A DNA stretch of 64,000 nt from DASZQL01 sp964391865 (GCA_964391865.1 CAYMNQ010000001.1:868001-932000), one strand, 5' to 3'. Shown: positions 54,863 to 63,778, counted from the first letter of the stretch. Notes: generated from the sequence alone by a model not told the origin. Program-made: numbers and translations.

Positions 54863-55606
54863 TTGACCGATTTGCGCGAAATTGAGGTGACATACACGCT
54901 GACGCCGGAGGATGTCGTGGCGTTCTCGACGATCGCATTGAAAGGACTGCCGGAATACCGGACAGGCCGCCGCCGATCGATCCGGATGCAACGACAAGCG
55001 CTGTTGACCGTGGGACTCTTAGTCTGTGCGGCTCTGTATGGAGCCTGGCAGCTCATGTCGTCGGGCAGTAGCGGCGCAAGCGTGCCTCTCGTCACGCTCG
55101 CCGTGGTGCTGTTCTTGTCCTTCGCGCGGCTTGCAAATCCGAAGTGGTATGACCAAGCCAGCACGGAGTTAGCGAGGAGCGCCGCGTCGCGGGGTGAGCT
55201 CGATTGGATTCGCGGCGAATATCGGCTGAGCGTGGATTCGTCCGGCGTGGCATCGAGCGGACCGCACGGCGAGGGTCGCACGAAGTGGAGCGGCGTGGAG
55301 CGTGTACTCCGGGACGAATCATTCACGGGGATCGTGCTTCGATCCGGCATTGCCCACATTGTGCCGGCCCGAGCGTTTTCTGATCGCGCGGAAGCTGAGC
55401 GATTCTTCGAACTTTGTGACGACCTGTTGCGCGCGCACGGGGCGCATCCGGCCTCGCTCGCAACGGAATATCTCGATGAGCGAGATGCGTTGTGCGCGTC
55501 GTGCAGCTACAACCTCCGTGGGATGAAAGTCGATCGCTGCCCGGAGTGCGGCGAGTTGATTGACATCAACGAACTGAAAGAGCGAGAGCGCCGAGAAAGC
55601 TCTTGA
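54863..55606 (+). CDS. YcxB-like membrane protein with C-terminal zinc ribbon
   Basis: The 247-aa product starts at a TTG (54863) preceded by AAGGGG with 6-nt spacing. This gives the usual YcxB-type opening (EIEVTYTLTPEDVVAFSTIAL). An ATG at 54794 would add 23 residues with no clear ribosome site. Two transmembrane helices (LLTVGLLVCAALYGAWQLM; VPLVTLAVVLFLSFARLA) are followed by a PH-like YcxB domain (SSGVASSGPHGEGRTKWSGV; FTGIVLRSGIAHIVPARAFS). The end adds a treble-clef-like zinc ribbon, CASCSYNLRGMKVDRCPECG, not typical of plain YcxB proteins. The role is unknown. Confidence 0.75.
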   Translation: MTDLREIEVTYTLTPEDVVAFSTIALKGLPEYRTGRRRSIRMQRQALLTVGLLVCAALYGAWQLMSSGSSGASVPLVTLAVVLFLSFARLANPKWYDQASTELARSAASRGELDWIRGEYRLSVDSSGVASSGPHGEGRTKWSGVERVLRDESFTGIVLRSGIAHIVPARAFSDRAEAERFFELCDDLLRAHGAHPASLATEYLDERDALCASCSYNLRGMKVDRCPECGELIDINELKERERRESS

Positions 55607-55676
55607 ATACTTCTACAAATGCGCCCGCGACCACACATTCGAGACGTCTGCAAGACAGGAGTATCGGAGCGGCGCG

Positions 55677-56423
55677 CTAGAACGTGCCGAGTGTGAATTG
55701 GAGCGCGATGGCGAAGGCGTTGTAGGTGCCGTGGATGACGATGGCGGTGATGAGCAGGCTGACGCCGCGGGTGATGTCGGGCTTGAGGTGGTGGCGCATG
55801 GCGTGCGACCAGGCGCGGGCGAGGCCGAGCGACGCGACGATGCTGCACGCGACATGCATCGCGACGCAAACGGACCATCGCCAGGCGATGATCTCGGGCG
55901 ACGGGTCTTTGATGTAGACGTGGATGTAGAGGAGATTTTCGACGGCGCTGAACCCGAGACCGGAGCCGGCGGCGACGAAGATGATCTGCCATCGCGCGCG
56001 GAAGAGATAGGGGTGTGCCTCGACGATGTATGAGGGCGCAGCGAGCTTCATGACCTCTTCGATCATGGGCCCGAAGAGGACGAGGAGCAGCACGCCGCCG
56101 GAGGCCGGATCGCCCGCGATGAGGGTGGCGAGGACGGCCAGCAGTCCTGACACTACGGCAAGCAGCGCGCATACAGCGAGGGAGATGAGCGGGCCGACAG
56201 CGGCGCGGCGTTGTGCGAGCCAGTCGGCGTAGCCCGGCCCGTGCTGGTCCCGGGGCGTGGAGGGTTCATCGAAGACGGAATGACCGGGCTCGAGGGACTC
56301 GGTCGAGACGGGGTCGGCGAGATCTTCGCCCGGGGCGGCGGAGTTCCGAACTTCGCGCTTGAACGAGCCGGTGTGCTGAGGCTCATTGAAGACGGAGTCT
56401 TCGGGCCGCCCGCGCGGGTTCAT
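55677..56423 (-). CDS. PrsW-like intramembrane glutamic protease
   Basis: The 248-aa product starts at ATG 56423, sharing ATGA with the stop of the preceding gene (translational coupling). A polar, Pro/Glu-rich N-terminus of about 70 residues is followed by six or seven transmembrane helices. PrsW/CPBP-type motifs are present: GPMIEEVMKLAAP (EExxK), FSAVENLLY (ExxxN-like), AMHVACSIVAS (His) and IVIHGTYNAFA (His). PrsW in Bacillus cleaves an anti-sigma factor; the target here is unknown. It is the third gene of an operon whose first two encode YbjQ-family proteins. Confidence 0.82.
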   Translation of the reverse strand: MNPRGRPEDSVFNEPQHTGSFKREVRNSAAPGEDLADPVSTESLEPGHSVFDEPSTPRDQHGPGYADWLAQRRAAVGPLISLAVCALLAVVSGLLAVLATLIAGDPASGGVLLLVLFGPMIEEVMKLAAPSYIVEAHPYLFRARWQIIFVAAGSGLGFSAVENLLYIHVYIKDPSPEIIAWRWSVCVAMHVACSIVASLGLARAWSHAMRHHLKPDITRGVSLLITAIVIHGTYNAFAIALQFTLGTF

Positions 56424-56923
56424 TTTGGATCGCCCGCGTCGGTGTGATAGGCGGTGCCGTAGGCGATGACGGCGACCATGATGACGCCCTTCTTCTGCGT
56501 GGCGCCGTTCTTTCCGGCGATCGATGCGCCTTCGAGGCGGATGCACGTGACGGCGTTGTAGCCGGCGCTGCGGGCCTGTTCGAGAAGCCGGACGAGCGCT
56601 TCGCGCCGGGCGCGATCCATGAGCGAGCGGTAGGAGCCGAGCTCGCCGCCGATGATTTTGCGGAGCTTGGCGACGAACGATTTGAAGTAGTCGGAGGAGA
56701 TGACGCACTCGGCGGCGACGATGGAAGCGCCGGGCGCGGCGACGGCGGGGAGTGACCGGGTGTCGATCGCGAGCATCGATGCGAGATCGCGCTCGCGCGC
56801 GGCGAGGCGGGCGAGGTGACGCTTCTCGGCGATCCTGCCGGCGAAGAGCCCGAGCATGAGCAGCGCAAGACCGATCGCGAGCGCGATCAATTGGAAGATG
56901 AGATCGATCGTGTCACTTTCCAT
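56420..56923 (-). CDS. YbjQ-family protein with N-terminal membrane anchor
   Basis: The 167-aa product starts at ATG 56923 behind a GGGGGG run and 13 bp after the upstream YbjQ stop. One transmembrane helix (LIFQLIALAIGLALLMLGLF) precedes a YbjQ/UPF0145 domain. Its typical piece is GGELGSYRSLMDRARREALVRLLEQA, followed by GYNAVTCIRLEG and VAVIAYGTAY. YbjQ proteins form pentameric rings of unclear function, once labelled heavy-metal-binding. The anchor distinguishes it from the plain copy next door, so the two could form mixed rings at the membrane. Confidence 0.82.
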   Translation of the reverse strand: MESDTIDLIFQLIALAIGLALLMLGLFAGRIAEKRHLARLAARERDLASMLAIDTRSLPAVAAPGASIVAAECVISSDYFKSFVAKLRKIIGGELGSYRSLMDRARREALVRLLEQARSAGYNAVTCIRLEGASIAGKNGATQKKGVIMVAVIAYGTAYHTDAGDPK

Positions 56924-56936
56924 GGTGCCCCCCCGC

Positions 56937-57260
56937 TCAGGCTTCGTCCTCGACGACGGCGGCCGTGCCGTAGGCGTAGAGCTCGGAGGCGCCTTGCGTG
57001 ATCGCGCTGGTGGTGAATCGGATGCACAGAACGGCGTTGGCGCCGAGCTGCTGCGCCTGGGCGAGCATGCGTTCCATCGCCTGGCGGCGGGACTCGGTGA
57101 GCAGTTCGGTGTAGCCCTTCAGCTCGCCACCGACGATGTTCTTGAGTCCGGCGGCGATGTCGCGGCCGACGTGTTTGGACCGGACCGTGTTGCCCTGGAC
57201 CATGCCCAAGAGCTTCACGACCCGCTTGCCGGGGATGACTTCGGTGGTCACGCAGATCAT
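56937..57260 (-). CDS. YbjQ/UPF0145 family protein
   Basis: The 107-aa soluble protein starts at ATG 57260, giving MICVTTEVIPGKRVVKLLGM, the standard family start; GGGGG lies 5 nt before it. The conserved body follows: VQGNTVRSKHVGRDIAAGLK, GGELKGYTELLTESRRQAME and GANAVLCIRFTTSAI. Length equals E. coli YbjQ. It is the first gene of the YbjQ-YbjQ(TM)-PrsW operon, with gaps of 13 bp and -4 bp. Confidence 0.9.
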   Translation of the reverse strand: MICVTTEVIPGKRVVKLLGMVQGNTVRSKHVGRDIAAGLKNIVGGELKGYTELLTESRRQAMERMLAQAQQLGANAVLCIRFTTSAITQGASELYAYGTAAVVEDEA

Positions 57261-57352
57261 CAGAACCCCCACTGAGTTGGTCGAACGGCGAGCGCCGGCT
57301 CGGCCGCGATCTGCGGAGAATACCCTGATCCGCGTTTACGGATCAAGGGGGA

Positions 57353-58108
57353 TCACACCTTGACGGCGATCCGTCCGGTGTTGTCCATCCGGTTGAGAAG
57401 CAGTGGCAGCTTGTGCTCGGTGATGTATTCGTCGGTGGCGTCTTTGGCGCCTTTCCAGTGGCCGTAGTCGTCGACGATGAGCACGCCGCGGGGGGAGAGG
57501 CGGGGGTAGAGGTGCTGGAATTCGTGGAGGGTGGACTCGTACCAGTCGGTGTCGAGGCGGAGGATGGCGATTTCTGAGGGCGCGTTCGCGGGGAGGGTTT
57601 GTTCGACGGGGCCTTTGGTGAAGCGGGTCATGCTCTCGGGGTAGCCGGTGAGGCGCATGTTGGATTTGACGTGATCGATATCGACCTTGATCCACTTCTC
57701 GCGGCCGTCTTTCAGGCGTTCGTTCCAGAGTTGGACGGCGTCGGCGTTGTCGCGGGTGCGGATGTCTTTGGCGGTCGGGGCGTTCATGCCCTCGAAGGTG
57801 TCGAAGAGGTGGACGACGCGGTCGGTGATGTTGAGTGAGAGGAGCGTGCGGGCCATGAGCATGGACGAGCCGCCGCGCCACACGCCGCACTCGACGAAGT
57901 CGCCCGGGATTTTGTTGTCGATGACGTAGCGGACGGCCTGCCAGAGGCAGTACATCTTCTGCACGCCCGTCATGGTGTAGGGCTTGCAGAAGTTGTAGAT
58001 CTCGAGGAACTCGGGCTCGAGGTCGTAGTCGAGCAGTTCGGACTGCTTGATGACCGCGTAGCCGAGGGGCTTGAAGATTCGGTTGAGGGTTCGGCTGAGG
58101 CTTCCCAC
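57353..58108 (-). CDS. TylF/MycF-type O-methyltransferase
   Basis: The 251-aa SAM-dependent methyltransferase belongs to the macrocin O-methyltransferase family. The SAM site is GDFVECGVWRGGSSMLMART. The metal/substrate part shows HLFDTFEGM, AILRLDTDWYESTLH and GVLIVDDYGHWKGA, with the Asp pair that binds Mg2+ in TylF/MycF. In antibiotic producers these methylate sugar hydroxyls; in planctomycetes they more often lie among polysaccharide genes, but no glycosyltransferase is adjacent here. The substrate is therefore unknown. A hairpin (TGATCCG/CGGATCA, 57329-57347) follows the stop. Confidence 0.88.
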   Translation of the reverse strand: MGSLSRTLNRIFKPLGYAVIKQSELLDYDLEPEFLEIYNFCKPYTMTGVQKMYCLWQAVRYVIDNKIPGDFVECGVWRGGSSMLMARTLLSLNITDRVVHLFDTFEGMNAPTAKDIRTRDNADAVQLWNERLKDGREKWIKVDIDHVKSNMRLTGYPESMTRFTKGPVEQTLPANAPSEIAILRLDTDWYESTLHEFQHLYPRLSPRGVLIVDDYGHWKGAKDATDEYITEHKLPLLLNRMDNTGRIAVKV

Positions 58109-58182
58109 GCGGCGATTCCTTCGTACTGGTGTGCGCCGGGCAATTGTATGGGTTGCGAGAAGATTCGCCGTACACTGGTGGG

Positions 58183-59436
58183 ATGGACCTGAGCGCTGCC
58201 TTTGGTTCGCTGGGCATTTCGCTTGCGCTGGGGCTGCTGGTGGGGTTGCAGCGTGAGCGTGACTCCGGGCACATCGCGGGGATCCGCACGTTCCCGCTGA
58301 TCACCGTGCTGGGGGCGCTGTCGGCGGCGCTGGCGGCGGAGCACGGCGGGTGGATTGTCGGGGCGGCGATGCTGGGGGTGGTCGCGTGCGCGGTGATCGG
58401 GAACCTGTACAAGCTGCGCGGCGGGGCGATCGAGCCGGGGATCACGACGGAGATCGCGATGATCGTGATGTTCGCCGTGGGCGCGATCGTGTGGCACGGC
58501 GCGTGGGCGATGGGCGTTGTGGTCGGCGGCGGGGTGGCGGTGCTGCTGCACGCGAAACCGATCCTGCACGGGTTCGTGAATCGTCTGGGCGAGAATGATG
58601 TGCGCGCGATCATGCAGTTCGCGCTGGTGTCGATGGTGATCCTGCCGGTGCTGCCGGATGAATCGTGGGGCGGCCCGCCGTGGGACGTGCTGAACCCGCG
58701 GCATTTGTGGTTGATGGTCGTGCTGGTGGTGGGGATCGGGCTGGGCGGATATCTCGCGTACAAGTGGCTTGGGGCGCGCGCGGGGCTGCTGCTGGCGGGC
58801 CTTCTGGGCGGTGCCGTGTCGAGTACGGCGACGACGGTGAGCTACTCCCGGCGGGCGCGCGAGGCGCGGCACGTTCCCGGCGCGCTGACGACGGCGGCGG
58901 TGGTGATCGTCGTCGCGTCGACGGTGGTCTATGCGCGGGTGCTCACAGAGATCGCCGCGGTGGCACCCGCGCATATCGAGACGATCGGCGCGCCGATTCT
59001 GTCGCTGGGGGCCGTTTCAGCGGGCGTGGCACTGGCGGCGTGGGTCTTCTGCCGCAAGAGCGCGGGGCAGATGCCCGAGCAGGGGAACCCGGCGGAGCTG
59101 AAGTCGGCGGTGTACTTCGCGCTGTTGTACGCGGTGGTGCTTCTGGCGGTGACGGCGGCGCGGCAGTACCTCGATCAGCGCGGGCTGTACGTCGTCGCGG
59201 CGGTGTCGGGTCTGACGGACATGGACGCGATCACGCTGTCGGTGTCGCGCCTCGCGCAGGAGGGGCGGCTGTCGCCCGAGACGGCGTGGCGTTCGATCGT
59301 CATCGCGTCGATGAGCAATCAGGTGTTCAAGCTCGGGATCGTGGGCGTGATGGGCGGCGCGCGGCTGATGCGCGTGGTGGCGATTCTCTTCGCGGTGAAA
59401 ATGGCGGCGGGGATCAGCGTGCTGCTGTGGTGGTGA
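58183..59436 (+). CDS. MgtC / DUF4010 membrane protein
   Basis: The 417-aa product starts at ATG 58183 (MDLSAAFGSLGISLALGLLV). About 11-12 transmembrane helices are predicted. The N-terminal third is an MgtC-like domain with LVGLQRERDSGHIAGIRTFPL (the conserved GxxRE...GxRTF pattern). The remainder is DUF4010, including GLLGGAVSSTATTVSYSRRA and VSGLTDMDAITLSVSRLA, whose S-S-T-A-T and D-M-D-A-I-T segments look like a transport path. It is probably an ion or small-solute transporter; MgtC itself affects magnesium homeostasis. The permease gene follows after 144 bp on the same strand. Confidence 0.85.
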   Translation: MDLSAAFGSLGISLALGLLVGLQRERDSGHIAGIRTFPLITVLGALSAALAAEHGGWIVGAAMLGVVACAVIGNLYKLRGGAIEPGITTEIAMIVMFAVGAIVWHGAWAMGVVVGGGVAVLLHAKPILHGFVNRLGENDVRAIMQFALVSMVILPVLPDESWGGPPWDVLNPRHLWLMVVLVVGIGLGGYLAYKWLGARAGLLLAGLLGGAVSSTATTVSYSRRAREARHVPGALTTAAVVIVVASTVVYARVLTEIAAVAPAHIETIGAPILSLGAVSAGVALAAWVFCRKSAGQMPEQGNPAELKSAVYFALLYAVVLLAVTAARQYLDQRGLYVVAAVSGLTDMDAITLSVSRLAQEGRLSPETAWRSIVIASMSNQVFKLGIVGVMGGARLMRVVAILFAVKMAAGISVLLWW

Positions 59437-59580
59437 GGCGCTCGCCGACGGGGCCCTTCGCTGCGCGAGCGCGTGCGTGTGTCGAACAGTATGCTGTGCG
59501 GAACATGAGCGGGTCGGCCGGCTGCCGAGGCGCGTTTCGGGACGCGCTTCGGCATCGGCGAGCAAGGATGCTGCGGATCG

Positions 59581-61458
59581 ATGTCTGTCCTTGTTTCACA
59601 GAAACGCCCGCGCGACCTGTCGTGGTATCACGCCGGGCCGCTGCTCTTCGGCGATTGGGGGACGAGCCGGCTCTATGTGCTGGGGCTGGCGTTCTTCTAC
59701 ACCGGGCACGCGTCGCTGGTGTATCTCGTCGCGATGTCGCTGCTGATGGTGGCGGTGTCGTGGGGGTACACGGTTGTCTGCCGCTGCTTCCCGGACGGTG
59801 GGGGCGTGTACGCGGCGGCGCGGCAGCTCAGCCCGCTCCTCTCCGTCATCGGCGCGACGATGCTGCTGTGCGGCTACGTCATCACCGCGGCGCTCTCGAC
59901 CATCGAGGCGTTCCATTACTTCGGCTGCCCCGAGGGGCCGGGCGGGTGGATCATCGTCAGCGCGTCGATCGCGGCGATGGTCCTGATCGGCGGCGTGAAC
60001 TGGCTCGGCGCTCGGCGCGCGGGGATGGTGGCGGGCCTCATCGCGGTCGCGGCGATGGGTGTGTCACTCGTTTTGGCGATCGCGGCGCTGCGGTTCATCC
60101 CCGAGGGCATCCGCACATTTCACTTTGACAGCGACCCGCCGCTGCAGCGGTGGGAGAACTTCGTGCATGTGGTGCTGGCGCTTTCGGGCGTTGAGGCCGT
60201 CGCGAACATGACGGGTGTGATGAAGCAGCCCGTCGAACGCACGGCGAAGCGGACCATCTGGCCGGTACTCGCGGAAGTGGCGATCCTGAATCTGGTCTTC
60301 GGGCTGGCGCTGAACGGGCTGCCCGAGCTCGCGCACATGACGACGCCCGACGCGGTGACGTACGCGGGGGTGGATCAGCACTCAATCCCCCAAGAAGTGA
60401 CGGCGTACCGCAACACGGCGATGCACGTGCTGGCGGTGAGCGCCACCACGCCCTTCATCGCGTCGATCTGCTCGTTTGTCTTCGGTCTGCTGCTGCTGTC
60501 GGCGACGAACACGGCGATCCTGGCGTCGGCGTCGGTGATCTTCGCGATGGCGCAGGATCACGAGCTGCCGCGCCCGCTGGCGAAGCTGAACTACAGCGGC
60601 GTGCCGTGGATCCCGCTCATCATCGCGATTGTCATGCCCAGCGCGGTGCTGCTGATCGAATCGAACATCAGCCGATTGGCGGATCTGTACGCCGTGGGCG
60701 TGGTCGGCGCGATCATGACGAATTTCCTGTCGTGCGCCGCGAACCGCAAGCTGCAGATCACGCGCACCGAGCGGACCGGCATGGCGGTGATGGGGCTGCT
60801 GCTGCTGGGCGTGGAGGTGACGATCATCTTCAGCAAGCCGCACGCGACGGCGTTCGCGTTCGGCGTGACGGCGGCGGTGCTGGCGCTGCGCTGGGTCGTG
60901 ATGTCGCGCCGCACCGCGGGTGAAGAGAAGATGCCCGAGCCGGTGACGGGCTGGCTCGCGGAGATCAACCGCACGCCGCCCGAGCTCGACCCCGCGAAGC
61001 CGCGCATCATGCTGGCGGCGCGCGGCAGGTACCAATCAGAGTTCGCGGTGGACCTGGCGCGCCGGCGCGGCGCGATTCTGTTCGCGATCCACGTGCGCAC
61101 GCTGCGTGTGATGGAGTTCAACCCGAGCCAGACGCCGCGGATCGAGGACGACCCCGAAGCCGCCGAATCGCTGGGGACGACGGCGATGCTGGCGCACCAG
61201 AACGGCGTGCCTTTCGTGCCGATCTACGTCATCAGCCCGAACATCGCGGAGGAACTGCTGGACTACACGGTGACGTTCGGCTGCGACACGCTGATCATGG
61301 GCAAGACGAGCCGACTGAAGGTGAGCCGCGTGCTGTCGGGCGATGTGGTGTCGCAAGTGGCGGCGCACTTGCCGGAGGGCGTGTCGCTGCTGCTGCGCGA
61401 ATCGAAGCCGCACGTGCCGGGAGAGGGGCGGGGGATGGTGGTGGAGGTGAGGGAGTAG
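59581..61458 (+). CDS. APC-family permease with C-terminal universal-stress-like domain
   Basis: The 625-aa protein starts at ATG 59581 (no strong ribosome site). It has twelve transmembrane helices of the amino acid/polyamine/organocation type. The first helix region (HAGPLLFGDWGTSRLYVLGL) and a sixth-helix region (VVLALSGVEAVANMTGVM, with SGVEAVANM typical of APC carriers) mark the substrate site. From about residue 465 a cytoplasmic USP-like alpha/beta domain follows (KPRIMLAARGRYQSEFAVDL; VTFGCDTLIMGKTSRLKVSR; LPEGVSLLLRES). Such fusions occur in potential amino acid transporters regulated by nucleotides. The substrate is unknown. Confidence 0.88.
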   Translation: MSVLVSQKRPRDLSWYHAGPLLFGDWGTSRLYVLGLAFFYTGHASLVYLVAMSLLMVAVSWGYTVVCRCFPDGGGVYAAARQLSPLLSVIGATMLLCGYVITAALSTIEAFHYFGCPEGPGGWIIVSASIAAMVLIGGVNWLGARRAGMVAGLIAVAAMGVSLVLAIAALRFIPEGIRTFHFDSDPPLQRWENFVHVVLALSGVEAVANMTGVMKQPVERTAKRTIWPVLAEVAILNLVFGLALNGLPELAHMTTPDAVTYAGVDQHSIPQEVTAYRNTAMHVLAVSATTPFIASICSFVFGLLLLSATNTAILASASVIFAMAQDHELPRPLAKLNYSGVPWIPLIIAIVMPSAVLLIESNISRLADLYAVGVVGAIMTNFLSCAANRKLQITRTERTGMAVMGLLLLGVEVTIIFSKPHATAFAFGVTAAVLALRWVVMSRRTAGEEKMPEPVTGWLAEINRTPPELDPAKPRIMLAARGRYQSEFAVDLARRRGAILFAIHVRTLRVMEFNPSQTPRIEDDPEAAESLGTTAMLAHQNGVPFVPIYVISPNIAEELLDYTVTFGCDTLIMGKTSRLKVSRVLSGDVVSQVAAHLPEGVSLLLRESKPHVPGEGRGMVVEVRE

Positions 61459-61599
61459 GGGGTCGCGGTTGGTCGGTTTCTCGATCGAGATTCCTCGATC
61501 AGAGTTTCTCGCTGAACACCCGCGAAGAGCTCGCTCGTGAGGATTAGCTCACCTTCGCACTCGCCACAGATCAGCGGGGTATCGGCCGCCCACACTCTT

Positions 61600-62322
61600 C
61601 GCCCCAACGGGGCGCCGGGTTGTAGCCACGGGTGGAGCGAAGGTCGCCGCAAGGCGACCGGAGCGCAACCCGTGGAAGAGAGTGGATATCTCGATCCTGC
61701 CCCAAAGGGGCAGCGGGAGCACGGAGTCACTTAGCGGTCCAATCGAACACGTACTTCTCGTCGAACTCGATGCCGTGAGCGCGGAGGGTGCGAAGAAGTT
61801 CGGACTTGAAGTCTTCCTTCTTGTGATGCTCGGCTTGACCCGCGATGTACTTCTTGACGGCCTCTTCCTGCGATTTGCTGACCGAGAAGACGCTGAAGCC
61901 TTCCTGCCATGCAAACTCTCGCAGGGACGAGAACTCGCCGTGAATCCACTTGCTCGACCGCGCCTTCACGGTGCGCATCAGATCAGACACCGATCCATCT
62001 GGCCGCCACCGCAGATAGAGATGGACGTGGTCCTCGACGCCGCCGATGTCGTAGAGCACGCCCTTTTCCGCCCGGATGATGCCGCCGATGTACGGGTAGA
62101 GGCGCTCTGCGAGTTCAGCGCTGATCCACGGCGCGCGGCCCTTGGTGGAGAAGACGACGTGAAGGAGGAGTTGGGAGTACGTGCCCGGCATGCTGAATCC
62201 TTCGCCCCTCTAGGGCGATAAAGATTAGGACGGACTCGTTCCATGGGTTCCGCGTCGGCGGGCGACCGGGGTCGCCCACCGACGCTTCACCCGTGGCTAC
62301 AGTCCGGCGCCCCGTTGGGGCG
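61600..62322. mobile_element. REP/Y1-transposase element (REPtron-like) with inverted hairpin ends
   Basis: Both ends carry the same hairpin array in opposite orientation. The left end has CGCCCCAACGGGGCG (61600-61614) and a nested hairpin CCACGGGT...GGTCGCC-GCAA-GGCGACC...ACCCGTGG (61626-61675). The right end has CCATGGGT...GTCGGCGGGCGAC/GTCGCCCACCGAC...ACCCGTGG (62241-62296) and CGCCCCGTTGGGGCG (62308-62322). Small hairpins TGCCCCAAAGGGGCA (61698-61712) and TCGCCCCTCTAGGGCGA (62202-62218) lie just inside. The Y1 transposase lies between. Single-strand hairpin ends without target duplication are typical of IS200/REP elements. Confidence 0.88.
61727..62191 (-). CDS. REP-associated tyrosine transposase (Y1/IS200-like)
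   Basis: The 154-aa single-domain HUH enzyme cuts and joins one DNA strand at a hairpin. The HUH pair is in EDHVHLYLRW (His55, His57) and the catalytic Tyr115 in AVKKYIAGQAEHHKKEDF, with the family motif YIxxQxxHH. The opening TYSQLLLHVVFSTKGRAPWI is typical. Length is normal and all catalytic residues are intact, so it may be active. The hairpin arrays on both sides fit the REP-associated (RAYT) group better than classical IS200, but the difference needs a family tree. Confidence 0.92.
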   Translation of the reverse strand: MPGTYSQLLLHVVFSTKGRAPWISAELAERLYPYIGGIIRAEKGVLYDIGGVEDHVHLYLRWRPDGSVSDLMRTVKARSSKWIHGEFSSLREFAWQEGFSVFSVSKSQEEAVKKYIAGQAEHHKKEDFKSELLRTLRAHGIEFDEKYVFDWTAK

Positions 62323-62353
62323 GGGACTAGCGGCACAGATGAGAGAGTGTCGG

Positions 62354-63778
62354 TCACTCCCTGTCATCTTCCGACTCGCGCGGAAGTGGCTGTGGGATGC
62401 GATCGGGTGGCCAGAAGACAAAGTCGTTGCCCGCGTGGGTGTCCTTCGAGAGAATCCGTTCTCGAACTTCAGCGGGGCGTTCGATTCCGCCATTGTCGAT
62501 CGCATCAAATCCAACCGAGTATAGAATCGCGCCGGTCGGCGGTTCGCTCGATGTGGAAGTTGCGGGCACATAGCCAAATCGTCCATCGGAAGCGAGTGAG
62601 TCCGTTGGGAGGCGGTTGAAATACCGCGGCACAAGTTCGTTAAGAGTGCGTGGCAGCGCGCCGCCATGATCTGCCCGATGCAGCTCGATCGCGATCGCGA
62701 GTCGGGTTCCGCCAATGAGCGTTTCGCCCGATATGAAGACGGCATGTGCCGTGGAGATGGCGGGCAGCAGTACGCCGAGCGACCGGTGTTTTCGAGCCAA
62801 TTGGGTCGCTTCCATTTCGAACACGCTGGTGTTTAGGCGGCCACTGGTCGGCGAAGACTGCGCCGCAGCGATCAAGCGATCGAAGAACAGATCGACATCT
62901 CTGGTGGTGTTGGCGTGCGTCGATTGCAGTACCCATCGCGCCTGACCGAGTGTCATGTCAAAGACGGACTTGCGGTAAATCAACTGGATCACATCGTGCA
63001 ATTGAAGCCGCTCACCTTCGAGAGCTCTGACATACGACGGCGCTGACGCATGCTGGTTCAAAGTGTCGTGAAGCGCTTGCCAGAGGTTCCGATCAAACGT
63101 GCGTGAGTTCAACGCATTCTGCACCTCTTTGACACCGGCTGCGGCGATACTGCCTGACACCAGCCCGCCAATCAGCGATGGCTCGACCGCCATCAACTTC
63201 GAGAGGATCAGAATCTGTTCGAGCGAACGGGCGGCGGTGACCGCATCGCCGTTGGCGAAAGCGCCGCGGAGGTGCAAGAGCAGAAAACGGGAGATTCCGC
63301 GGCTCTTGCCGACAACAGGATCATGGTGCTCAAGCAGTGCCCCGGGCGGGTCAAGGAAATCGATGCGGAGGTGCCGGGGCAATTGATTGCACTCAATAAA
63401 GAACCCAGATCGCTCGAAGTCGTTCCATTCGCGCTCGGCGAACTCAAGAACTTTCGAGTCGTCGGACCGGCGAGCGGCTTCAGCAAGCGTTGAGATGCTC
63501 TCGTGCTCGTACTGACTAAACGCCTCGCCTTCGGCTTCAAGAAACTCGCGCAGCCGATCGCGCATGTGCTGATCCGCTTGCGCGATTCGTCCATGGAGTG
63601 ATTCAATCAGCGCGTACGCATCCGGGGCTGACGGATCGAGTTGAGCCGATTCGATGAGCGCAAGTCGTTTCGCGTGATAGTCAACAACTGGGAGCCGAGG
63701 CCAGTAGAAGCGCAGGACGACTGGAGCCGCGAGCAAACAAAGGACGAGTGCAACGCCCACAACTGCCTTCTTGAGCAT
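62354..63778 (-). CDS. Membrane-anchored protein of unknown function with pseudopilin-like tail
   Basis: The 474-aa product starts at ATG 63778 (MLKKAVVGVALVLCLLAAPV) with one N-terminal transmembrane helix. The large outside portion is helical (LSKLMAVEPSLIGGLVSGSI; YVRALEGERLQLHDVIQLIY). The end, from about residue 365, has the pattern ELHRADHGGALPRTLNELVP and LPTDSLASDGRFGYVPATST. It resembles the C-terminal part of planctomycete pseudopilin-like or DUF1559-type proteins (Y-x-x-G-x-x-P-x-x-L-x-x-L). It contains no catalytic motif. A/T content is somewhat higher than average. It follows the hbd gene on the minus strand, 40 bp after that gene's stop. Confidence 0.65.
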   Translation of the reverse strand: MLKKAVVGVALVLCLLAAPVVLRFYWPRLPVVDYHAKRLALIESAQLDPSAPDAYALIESLHGRIAQADQHMRDRLREFLEAEGEAFSQYEHESISTLAEAARRSDDSKVLEFAEREWNDFERSGFFIECNQLPRHLRIDFLDPPGALLEHHDPVVGKSRGISRFLLLHLRGAFANGDAVTAARSLEQILILSKLMAVEPSLIGGLVSGSIAAAGVKEVQNALNSRTFDRNLWQALHDTLNQHASAPSYVRALEGERLQLHDVIQLIYRKSVFDMTLGQARWVLQSTHANTTRDVDLFFDRLIAAAQSSPTSGRLNTSVFEMEATQLARKHRSLGVLLPAISTAHAVFISGETLIGGTRLAIAIELHRADHGGALPRTLNELVPRYFNRLPTDSLASDGRFGYVPATSTSSEPPTGAILYSVGFDAIDNGGIERPAEVRERILSKDTHAGNDFVFWPPDRIPQPLPRESEDDRE

